From Ursus arctos (Eukaryota > Chordata > Mammalia > Carnivora > Ursidae), in contig NW_026622985.1 of NCBI RefSeq assembly GCF_023065955.2, forward strand, positions 73,893,931-73,957,930: a DNA stretch of 64,000 bases, given 5' to 3'. The first letter of the stretch is position 1, and every line of letters starts with the position of its first letter. The notes under the pieces were generated by a model. It worked only from the letters and a program-made list of their open reading frames with translations, was not told where the DNA came from and made no database searches. Below, piece by piece: positions 24,501-36,500 of this stretch. A program made the translations under genes and the position numbers.

Positions 24501-27500
24501 TGCAAGGAACTGGATCTCTCATACATTGCCGGTAGAAATGTAAAATGGTGCAGTCACTCTGGAAAATGTTTGGCAGCTCCTTACAAAATTAAATATACGC
24601 TTACCACACAACCCAGAATTCCTGGGGATTTTACTGCAGAGAAATAAAGATGTACATCCACACAAAAACATGCACGTGGTGCTCACAGCAGTTTTACTGG
24701 TTAGCAGCTGAACACTGGAAACAATTAAGTTGTTCGGTTGAGGACAATAGGTGATGGACAAACTGCAGTATACCCACAATACAGACTATTACTCAGCAGT
24801 AAAGAAGTAGTAATTAATATGCATCAGTATTTCAAGAGCATTAGGCTGAGTCAAAAAAGCCAATCTCATATGGTCACATATTTTATGATTCTCTTTCTGT
24901 AACATTCTCAAAACATCAAAATGATAGAAATGATAAAAAGATGAGCGGTTGCCAGGGGTCAGTGATGGTGGGGGTGACGGTTATCAGGGTAGTATAAAAG
25001 AGATCTCTGTGGCGATAGAATAATTCTGCATCTCAACGGCTGTATTGGCTACACGTATCTACACATGTGATAAAATGACACAGAATGACACACCTTGTAC
25101 CAATGCCAATTCCTGGTTTTGACACTGTATCTAATTAAGATACAATCATGGGGTAACTGGTAGAGAATACACAGGACTACTCCAATCTCTGCAACTGCCT
25201 GTGATTTCTGTAATCATCTCAAAATAAAGAGTTAAAAAAACAACTCTCCTTGAAGGTCCATTAAGAAACGAAAAGCATAAAAATTTGATTTGGAAAAGCT
25301 TAGTAGCATTTACTTAACTATTTATCTACCCATATGGGTTGCATATCTGCCTTCAAAATCTTTCTTTTCATTCTCTAAAATTTACATGTAATAAAGCAGA
25401 CTTTTTTCATGTGTTCAAGAGTAGTTCTGAAAGGTGAGCCGTAAGGAAACCGACTAAACACGCTGCCCAAAAGAAGGCAGTTTCAAAATGCATTTGCTCT
25501 GCTCCTGTGAGAAACACATATGTGAACTCCATCATTAATGCTAAGAAGCAACAGCTATGATTAACCTGTTACATTAATCATTATGTACCATGGTGTCTTG
25601 ATACTTAATAATTAAAGCTTCACAGCGTCTTCTCCATCTTGGAGTAAGCGGCTGTGTCTATCTCAGAGCAGAAGTACAGGCAACAAAGAAGCAGTATGGC
25701 ACAGGCTTCCCACCAGAGGGCAGCAGCTAACCAATTTTTAAAACCTGGAATTAGGGCAAACCTGTAACTAACAAATGACAAACTACTGAAGATTTTCAAA
25801 TATATAAATTTATAAATATGTAAACCAGTCTTATTAACACAAGTGGAAACATCTTCTTTTATCCTTCATGAATATGAAGGTTCCCCCACAACCATTCCAC
25901 ATCTCCAGGCAAAAAAATCGAAAGAAAGTATTATATAGAGAGATTCTACATCTTTGAACATAGTTTTGTTTCGAAGACCTACTTTATGTTTTAACTACCC
26001 TATCTTAAAATGATTAGTTTAGAGCAGGGTTTAGCAAACTATATAGCCCATGGGACAAATCTAGCCAACTGCCTGTTTGCTTTTGGTTTTATTATTTATG
26101 AGCTCAGAACGGTTTTCATATTTTTAAATGGTTACACTTTGAATGGTTACATAAGTACTTATACACTCTCCTTGATTTTACCTGACCCTTCCAATCAAAA
26201 ACGCGATCTGGCCCCTCAAGGTAAAGTAAATGAATAAATCCATCAAAATAGTTTGCTATATATTCCTACACCAAACATGAAGATTATAATAAAAGGTGAA
26301 ATATTATCCTAATATCCACTTCATATAAACTGAGATCAAATGAGTATATCCCTAAAATAAAAGCTGTATCTTCAACATAAGTAAATTCTAATGGGTTCTC
26401 TAATGCAAAATAAAAAGAAGCTACGATTCCCGTACTGCGTGACACTTGATGTTTATTTATTTATTTTTTTTTTAATAATGATTTTTTATTATATTATGTT
26501 AGTCACCATACAGTACATCCCCGGTTTTCGATGTAAGGCTCGATGATTCATTAGTTGACACTTGATGTTTATACGCAGCATCCCCGACTACAAAGTTTGG
26601 AATCCATGTTAATCCCTACAGTATATCCTGATGCATCCGTCCTTAAAACCACAACCACCACCCTAATCTAACCATCGTCTTTTGTCTATATTGGGGTTAC
26701 TCAACCTCAGTCTATGACGGCGTTACAGACCCGATAAATCACGTGGAAAGGCTGTCCCGCCACACCGGGGGAGTGTCAGAGCATCGCGGCCCTTACAACA
26801 GTGCCACTACAGCCGCAACATTTCAAAACACCTCCGACCTTGATGAATGTCCCCTGCGGAGCAGAATCATCCCCACCGAGCAGCTCTGATCTGGACTAGT
26901 CGTCTCCGAAACGAGTGCGCATGTACTCAGGGCATGTGCAGGAAAATATTAAAAGCGCTACTTACACATTGTTAGTATCTACTTAGATATTCAGTGATTG
27001 CGCATGAAAACTGTCACCACCGTGGAGAGGGGCAGCGTCGAAGAGCCTTGGCAGCTCTGGCGAGGGCCTTCCAGTTGTTCTCTCTATTCTACTCCTTGAC
27101 TCAGTTTATACATCAGCCAGATAACTTTTTCAACATCAATGAAATCATGACGTGCCAGAATCTGAAAACCTTCGAGGACTCACACACTCAGGACAAGCCC
27201 TTCGGTTCCTGGTGGCCTGGCCCTGACTCCTCGACCTCCTCTCACGCACCCCCACTGCTCTGCACCGCCCCCGGCTGCTTGAACAGCTCATCGCTCTAAT
27301 TTCCCAGGGAACAGCGGATTAAAAGCAACCACCTAAAGGGAGGGCTTGTGATTTCAGACAGCAACCTCACGTGCAAATGGGAGTCAACGTGAAGGCAGGA
27401 GACTGAGAACCTGGAAACTGTACTTGGAGAGCATCGGAGCACAGAAATCACTCAGCTTCGTGGCCAACGGTTCTGCACCACAACAGGGGGAGCTTATGAC

Positions 27501-30500
27501 TGGATTATTTCACACTTTGATGGGCAGCACTCAGACATGAAAAACGAAGGATGTTTGTGAGAGAGCATTCATTCATTACCTAGAGCAGTGCTGCCAAACG
27601 GGCCTCTTTGCAATGGTGGAATGCTCTGCGTCCAGCTGCGTGGGCACAGGCCGAGGGGGGCTACTGAGCACTTGGTGACTGAGGAACTGAACTTTTACCT
27701 CTCATTCATTTCAATGAATTAACTTTTTCCCGATTACTTAAGAATCAGAATTAAACTGTCACATGTGCCTATGGCTACCGGATGGGACAGCTCAGATCTA
27801 GAGGATTCACAAGGAGGAAACCCCTCGTCTTTACACGAAGCTGGATAAAGGCTTCTTATGTCACTCTAAAACGAAATTTCAGAATTTTAAGGCTCTTTAA
27901 ATGCCTGGGAGAAAAAACTGTGTAATGAAAACTGAAATCACTTTTCTTTAAAACACGCCCAATACATTTTCAAAAGATGCATTAAACTCAGGTTCAATTT
28001 GCTGTAATTTAATAGCACACCATATACTCCCAGACTGAAAAATACTTACACATTGTCTTCCAGGCAGATTTTGGGTCCCACCACATTGGCTGCTCCACTT
28101 GCCATTTTAAAAGCAAAATGCTTCTCGGGGCAAGCTTTTGAGATTCCGCATTTATATCTGGGAGGTTTTGTAGCTTCGGGGGGAGATTTTTTAAAAAAAG
28201 TGTTAGATTCTATAATCAGTTTGTTTCATATCTTAAACCAGAAAGGGCATTATGTAAAAACACCAAGACACACATTTCTTAAAATACATGCCTTTTTCTT
28301 CCCCTGAGGGTTTCAAAGAACCACAAAACAAACAAAACAAAAAACAGAACCACCTAGGAAACAAGCTAATAATTGACATAAATGAATGAAGTAATAGATC
28401 TTGAGAAAGGTAAATATATTTTATCTAATTTTTTTTATTTTTCAAAAGTTTTTAATTTAATCTCATAAGCAATGTTACATTAGTTCCAGGTGTAAAACAG
28501 AGATTCAATAACTCCATATGTGATTGTGTCATGCTCACAGCGCAGCTACCACCTGTCACCATACAACACTATCAAAATACAACTGATTATATTCTTTACG
28601 CTACAGCTTTTATTCCTCTGACTTCTTCATTTTTAAACTCAGGAGTTTATTTCTCCTACTCCCCTTCACCCATTTTGCCCATCCCCCAACCATCTCCCTT
28701 CTAATTATTTTTAAGTTTATTTTTAAAATTCAGGATGGGGGAGGGGAACCTGGGTGGCGCAGTCGGTTAAGCAACAGGCTCCTGGTTTCAGTTCAGGTCC
28801 TGATCTCAGGGTCGTGAGACTGAGCCCCGCATAGTGCTCTGCGCTCAGCCCAGAGTCCGCTTGAGATTCTCTCTCCCTCTCCCTGCCCCTACTGCTCGTA
28901 CTCTCTTGCTCTCTTTCTCTAAAATGAATAAATAAATCTTTTTAAAAAAATTCAGGATGGGGGAGGTTTTGAATTGCTACTTTACATTTCTAGTCCATAT
29001 ACGCACAATGTGTGGTTAACTCTAGAACGAGTAAAAAGCCTAACACATCGCTGAATATCTGCTCACGTTCTAGTTCTAACGAGGAATTCTTCTTTCATGC
29101 ATTTTCTGTACTTTTACCACTGAAACTAAAAGCACTAATAAAACAAAATATCCATTACAGATACCATTATATACCAAGAATATTCAGCTGTCCAGTCAAA
29201 TAGCATCCTTATAACTTAAAAAGGTCTAAATCAATTTTGCTCATGTTGAAATCTCTCCATTGTTTGAATATAAGTGCTCATATGCCTAAGATAAAACAAA
29301 ATAAACCACGTGCAAAACACTGAGATGAAATACTTACAACGTGCAGCTGTGTCCAATGCTGACCTTGCTAGGAAAAAAAAGAAAAGGTTATCTTTATTAG
29401 AAGGAATAAAGCTATTGTCAAGTGCCCACTTTTTAAACATGTATGGAACAGACTTATAAAAATGAAAGTGCCTGAATTCTTGCTCAGTACACAATAAAAA
29501 AATCAGAATATCGCTCTAGAGAAAAAGTGTGAAAGTAACTTTAGGCTACAAAACTCACTATAAACAATTACGCAGAGGAATTATGGACCATAGTATTTAA
29601 TTATTGATAGAACATTTTATTTTTTCTTTACATTTTATTTTTATTTCTAATTTTAATTTAAATCCCAATCAGAAAGATACTCTACAAACTTAATTTCTTT
29701 TTGAATTTATTTTTCAATTTTTTTCAGCGTTCATGAGACATAATCGACACATAACACTGTGTGAGTTTAGGTGTATGATATGTTGACTTGATACATCTAT
29801 AAATTGCAAAATGATAACCAGTATAGTACTAGCTACCACCTCCATCACATCACATAGTTATCAGTTCTTTTTTTGTGGCGAGAACATTTAAGATCCACTT
29901 GCTAATATACATTCAAGTATATGATACAGTATTATTGGCTATAAACACCATGCTACATTAGAGATTCCCAAACTTGTTAATCTTATAACTGGGAGTCTAG
30001 ACCCTTTGAGTGAAGTCTCCCCCTTACCTTCCTCCCAACCCCTGGTAACCACCATTTTACTGTTTCTCTGAGTTTGTCCTTTTTAGATCTCACATATAAC
30101 TGATATCATACACTATTTCGAACTTCCCTTTAAATGACCTGAAATACACACACTCAGTGACTATTATGGTGTTTAGAAGTTGATCCTGCTGCACGGTGCC
30201 ATGTACACATGCATATATAGTCCTGGAGAATATACATAAACTTATCTTGGTGCTTAGGCTAGGAGATTCGGGGGGCGGGGAACACAAGGAGTTCAATTTC
30301 TCTAGAATAGAAATGTATTGGGTGTAATAAACAAAATAAGGTCAATTACTAAGACTTTTATAATTTATCAGTTCAAGGAAGCCAAAAGATCAACTTTCAA
30401 CTTTAATGCAGATCTCAACCTGGCCATCTACACTTAGAGCTTTTTAAAAGCACTAACACCTGATCCCAGCCTAGGGGATTACAAGTCAGATCATCGACAG

Positions 30501-33500
30501 CATTGTGGGCAGCCATTTCCTGATTTGGCTAATAAGTATGCAGTGTTACAAATATTTGCCAGCTGTCTGACTATAAATAGTCACTGGGGTTTTAGTTCTG
30601 TACTATTTTAGATAATTGAGAATTTCCTGTAAGTCCAGTACTCAAACTGAAGAACAGAAAGTTAAAGTGAAAAATAACATGTAAATGTTTAAAAAGAGGA
30701 AAATGACCAAGTAAACGAAGGCTCGTTAACTCTATAAAACACTCAGAATATTATGCGCCACTGAAGTCATAAAGGCAATGGAGTAACGTGGTGAAAGTCT
30801 AATGCATGAAATAAAGCAAAAAAACAAGCCTCTCTATAAGTATGAAAAATATTCATGGATAAGGACAAAGACTTGAAGGGAAAAAAAAAGACCACTTAAT
30901 AAATTAGAGTGCTGGGACCCTACTGGGCTCATTCTTTTAATTTCCTTAATTATGTCATAAAAGTAAGGGAAACATCAATTCTAGAGATCATCTGGTCCAA
31001 TGCTCTCACTTTTGTAAACAAGAAAATGAAAACCCAGAGAGTGATAAGCAGCATAAACACCAGATATTCTCAATTTCACTTTGCCCTGAACAAACAGCCT
31101 CGGGTGTTAAGATATTTACAGAAAAACTGTTCAAATCAGACATTCTGGTACGCTTAACTTATGGTAACAAGATACGGGGAAGACAGTGGGATCACAACAG
31201 GGGTAATATAACAGAGCTCATTCACCTATGCTGGGTACTCTTATAAGTACTTTTTCATGTATTACTGATTTAATCATCATCCCTATTTCAAAGAGAAAGA
31301 AACTGGGAACTGAGAGGTTTACTGATTTATTTGTTTCAAGTCATAATTAACAACTTGCAGAGATAGTTTTCACAGTCCTATTTCACTCTAGCACCCAAAC
31401 TCATACTGCACTGCAAAATGGGAAATGTCTGAGGTCCTCTGATCACATGCATAAAAACTGCTAGTTCTGCTCAGAGCAGGAAGCCAGAGTAGGGAGCTTT
31501 CACAACAACCCTTCTGAGTGCAGAGGAGTCACGACTCAAGACAAGGAGTGTGCAAGGACAAGGACGCTGCTGAAGTCATCCGGATAAACAGGAGCAGCAG
31601 TTGGAGCAAAGGTAATGACTGTGGGTTTGGAACAAGTAGACCGGTTCAGAACAATTAAGGAAGCAACACTGACGGGACCTGGGGACGGACCAGATGGAGG
31701 GACGATGGAAAGGGAGGAATCCAGTTTACCTCTTGGACATTCGGCTTCAGAAGCCTTCATTTATTCATTCACATGAACCAATGAACGAAAACACCGTATC
31801 TGCACTCAGATGCTCATAATCCAGTGAGACGCAGGGGTAGGGGATGGGTTCAGTGCCGGACCTATCAGTTTAAGATACTTGGAGAAGATCCAAGTGGGAA
31901 AGTCTCAAAGCCAGCTCTAAATGAGATCTGGGATGAAGATATAAATGGCAAGTTAACAAAGGATAAGGCCACCCAGAGAGATCTCTGGATTTAAAGTCAG
32001 GGGGCTGACAAGAGAATTGAGAGACATCAATAATCAACTAATGCTCAGGAAGGAATGTGGCTGAGCAAAGGGAGGTAGAAGAAAAGCCAGGATGAATCTC
32101 TAAAATGGTCAAACTAGTTTGCTTGTAAAACTTAGGAGATTAAAAAAAAAAAGGGGGTAAATGCTACTTAACTCAAAAAATGTTACTGGGATAGGATTTG
32201 GGGAAAACCAGTTTCTTAATCATCTTTTAAATACATAACATCACCTCCATTTACTTTGCGTAAGAGTAAAGAGAAAAGACGCTAAAGGTTTAAAAAAAAC
32301 AAACAGGGGAGCCTGGGTGGCTCAGTCAGTTAAGCATCCAAATCTTGATTTCAGTTCAGGTCATGCATGATCTCAGGGTTGTGAGATCGAGCCCCGTCGG
32401 GCTCCGCACTCAGCGCAGAGGCCACTTGAGATTCCCTGTCCCTCTGTACCTCCCCCGCTCAAACACACATGTTCTCTCTCAATAAATAAATAAAATCTTT
32501 AAACAATAACAAACAACTCTTGGAAAGACTGTTCTTTCCAGACCAGATGAAAACTAATTTTCATCTAATATTTATCAAAACTGAAATCCTTCTACTAAGC
32601 CTGCAATTCTGAGAATTTTAACACCCGAAAGCCAAACAGGTAAATTTTCACAAATAAAGCAGGATGTTCTCCACATGTAGAGTGTGGGCACAGCATGCCA
32701 GCAAAAATCCCTCCTTCCCTGCAACTTGTATTCCTCCAACTGCCTTGATAGCTTTATTTCTTAATTTCTTTCACTATATGCAACTTTTCACTTTCAGGAA
32801 CAATAATAAACATTTTTTATTTGGTTTGCTTTTTTTTTTTAAGTTTTTAAATTTTTTATTTTAAGAAAATAAACAGCCAGGCATCATTTTATTTTTACTG
32901 TGGAAAAATTATCACGAATTATTCAAGATTAAATTGCATCAAGATAAACTGAGCTTTTGTATGGTTTAGATAGAACCTATCTTGGGAAAGCTAAAGCAGC
33001 TTACTGACTGTGGAATCTTCTACATCAACTGAATTTAAGTTTCAAATTACCAGTTGTTTTTATTGCTTATATAATCACTGAACAATTCTTTAAAAATCAT
33101 TTAAAATGACTGAAAACAAAGGTCTCCAAATCTATGAAATAAGTAACATATCAAATAGAACATTTATGCTCTTCAAGAAAAAGGTTAATGGCTTAATCAT
33201 TATTATCTACTCTTCTCAGATGAGCTGAGAAAATGAATTCACTTGGAATTTTTTTTTTTCAGATTTGGGTTTCATCAATGAATGCTGTTCAACGAGTCAA
33301 GCTACAGAAATCAGAACTATTTCATACTTTAGTTTTTAATAATGTCAAGCAATTTATGTATATACTATTTCAATGGTCTAAATCTGAAAGGGTAAAAATA
33401 AATCAACTTAAGAGAACAGTAAGTACTGCAGCTATACATGCAAAAATAACCTGGAATGTGTTCAGTACATTCACTAGTTGTTAAGTATCCGTGATGAAAA

Positions 33501-36500
33501 CTAACACTGTTAAAATGCAATCATAACTAAAACTCACAGATTGTATCCATGTTGATATCCTGGTTGTGCCACTGTAGATAGTTTTCTAAGATGTTACCCA
33601 TATGAGAAACTGTGTAGAGGGTATGCACAATCTCTATGTATTACTTCCCACTTCCCACAAATGCATGTGCATCTGCCTACAATTATCTCAAAAAGTTGTG
33701 TGAAAACTTGTTTTTAAAAAATCACCATGTATTTTAGTAATTTCAACTAACTGTGGGCAAAATTTTTCATTCTTCCATTCTAGAAATGAGTTCATTTTTC
33801 TATAACAGTATGATACAATCAACCTGAATCTAAATTTATAGAACTATCAAGTAAGCTATTATATCAACAAACAGAAAAAAAAGGAAAAATTCACCACCAA
33901 CAGAACTATAGTTCACCTCATGGGACCCCCTAGTATAATGATTATGGAAACAATTCTAATGTTGAGTTAAACTTATCACCCTTTGGTAAATTGAGTTAGA
34001 TGCTAAGCAAATAGCAAAGACAACCCTAACTCCATCTTTGCTCAATTATTCTGTGATGAGAATTAAAATATAACAAATTAAATTTTCACCAATTCAGTAA
34101 GTTGGAATCCAGTAAGGTTTTGTGGATATAGTGTATGACTTCAGTTACAAAATAAGCCATCTGCCCTAAGAATGTGTAAATCAAATACCCAAAACACACA
34201 AAATAAAACCTTGCAGATTCCCAACATTAGGAAAAATCAAAATGAAAATTAAGAGACCACTATCCTAGTCGAAGTAGCTCAGCGTTTGTTCATAACTGAC
34301 TACGAGTGCCTTTTTAGCTAATAGAGTTCTACATGAATCCCACTTTGGAAATACTGTTCCTCCCCATGTAAAAATCCTAATCCTCAATCATTCATTTTCC
34401 ATTCAATCAGCACGTACTGTCTACACGTACGGCCCAGTGTTAGAGCTGGGTGAAGCACCAAGGTACGACTGCCCTTAAGATTCACTCTCTAATAAGGGGA
34501 AAAAGATACATGGAAAATAAAAGACGTTCAATGATGTAAGCCAGAATAAAATCAGTGCCGAACTGAGATGTAAGTCCTATGCTTTAGGAACAAACAGTTC
34601 AAAAAAGAAGCAACACATTCTAATAGGAAAAGAGGGAGGTTCAAGCATAATTTCTCTCAAGAAGGGGCATTTATGCAGTTCAGAGGAATGAGAAGGATTA
34701 ACAGAGGAAGGGGCGCTGAGAAAGATGTGCAGTGTGAGGAACCAGCACGAGCAAGGCTGGGGTGTGTGTCTACAGATCCCGCACAGACGGGCACAGCAAG
34801 TGTGAGGCACAGGGTGGGGAGGGGCAGGGCAGACCACAGGGCAGATGGGCAAAGGTGGGTTGAGGGTGTGAGTGCCATCCTAAGTAGGGACTCTGAGTTT
34901 ACTCTCTAGTCGTCAGAAGTACTAAAGGTTCACGACTGTTAAGAGAACTGCTCTGGCGGCGATGAAACAGACAGATACCAAGGATGAGAAACAGACATGG
35001 AACATCCCTTGCATGTTAACAGACGGTCTGGACTAGAGATGGAGACCCAAACTAGGGCAAGCACTGCCTGTGGCTAAACCCAAGCCTCTTCTCTCTGAAA
35101 ACAGTGGGCCTTTTCCCAAAGTGGTTTTCTTTCCTTTTTTTTAGATTTTATTTATTTATTTGACAGAGATAGAGACAGCCAGCGAGAGAGGGAACACAAG
35201 CAGGGGGAGTGGGAGAGGAAGAAGCAGGCTCCCAGCGGAGGAGCCTGATGTGGGGCTCGATCCCAGAACACCGGGATCACGCCCTGAGCCGAAGGCAGAC
35301 GCTTAACCGCTGTGCCACCCAGCGCCCCGCAAAGTGGTTTTCTTATGTGTACCCATAGTCCCACTGCCTCCCTTCTCTCAAGGACCCTCTTTTTCTTGTT
35401 TGCTCAATCTCATCCCATTGACTTGTAACTCCCTGAATCTTTGCTCAAAGCCTATAGACAAGCGAGTCTCTACTTTAGTTCAAAAAAGAAAAAACATTCA
35501 ACTTGCTTCTGCCTCAAGCTACCAGCCCATAATCTTCTTCCCTTACCATCAATCTTTCTTAGGTGCCCTGGCCACACACACTGTTTCCCAGCAACAGAGT
35601 CAGTCCTCAATGCCTTTAGTGTTTTTCTGCCCCATTATTCGACTGCAAGCAGCTATGCTCTCAAAGGACACCAGGCTGGCCTCTCCATAGTAACAGACGT
35701 AGGCAGAAGTCAAATGTCACTGTGCTTTGTAATGACTACTCTCTGCTGGATCCTAAATATATGTCATACTAATTTCATTATATAATATACATACATATTA
35801 TATAATGTGTGTGTGTGTGCACACATATACACATATACATTTTTTTTAAGGGGCGGGGAGAGGGAGAGGGAGAGAGAGAATCTTAAGCAGGTACCACGCC
35901 CAGCGCAGAGCCCAACCTGGGGCTGGATCTCAGGACCCTGAGATCATGACCTGAGCCAAAATCAAGAGTCAGACGCTTAACCGACTGAGCCACCCAGATG
36001 CCCCCCTGGATACTTCATTTTAAAATGGGTGTTGAAAAACAGATGGTTCAGGAGGAAAATAGCCAGTACACTGAGAAGAAGGTCCAAAGGGGGGAATTCC
36101 ATAATTGGAGAAGACGAAAACTTATAAAAAGACAGCCTGAAGGAGTATGACTGCACTTTACTTGAGAGCTCATCAGTGTGGCAGAGAACTCCAGCAGACG
36201 GAAGATCAGTGCACTGATGCTACTGGGTAGTACAAAAGACAGAATTCAGTGCAATATAAAAAGTACTGTTAAGTAGTTATTGGAAGAACAGTCACCGGAA
36301 AATGTGTATACATTACACATCAGAATTGTCTAAAGCCTCGATACTCAGTATGTGGTCTGTGAGTAGAAACCTCAGCAGCACCTGGGAGCTTGTTAGAAAT
36401 GCAGACTCTCAGGCCCCATCCCAGACACTGAATCCAAATCTGCATACCAAGATCCCGGGGAGACTCCTTATTAAAGTTGGAGGACCAATGGTTTAAGGGA

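Larger units (their letters stand above)
21426..25235 (+). mobile_element. 5'-truncated L1 with decayed ORF2, to 3' end
   Basis: About 3.8 kb of L1 sense sequence. The reverse-transcriptase core is split between frames. In 22919-23161 one frame reads [14 protein letters not shown] and [13 protein letters not shown]. In 23056-23256 another frame reads [17 protein letters not shown], holding the FADD catalytic motif. Frameshifts and stops make it nonfunctional. It ends with CATCTCAAAATAAAGAGTTA and a short A-run. ORF1 and the 5' UTR are absent. Confidence 0.9.
18754..28049 (-). other. FAM3C intron 5
   Basis: 9.3-kb intron dominated by L1 sequence (19832-25235). Also has a young L1 3' end (26457-26555), two old DNA-transposon fragments and a CTCF-like motif (25710-25726). 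27000-28040 holds no feature I can support beyond weak L2-like similarity. Confidence 0.9.
28174..29337 (-). other. FAM3C intron 4
   Basis: 1.16-kb intron containing an L1 3' end and a Can-SINE. Confidence 0.9.

Noticed and set aside
21426..25235. L1 as an active retrotransposon
   Set aside because: ORF1 and 5' UTR are missing, and ORF2 has frameshifts and stops.
26994..27299. 101-codon open frame in a G+C-richer part of intron 5
   Set aside because: No domain, no flanking splice sites suggesting an exon, and weak L2-like similarity.
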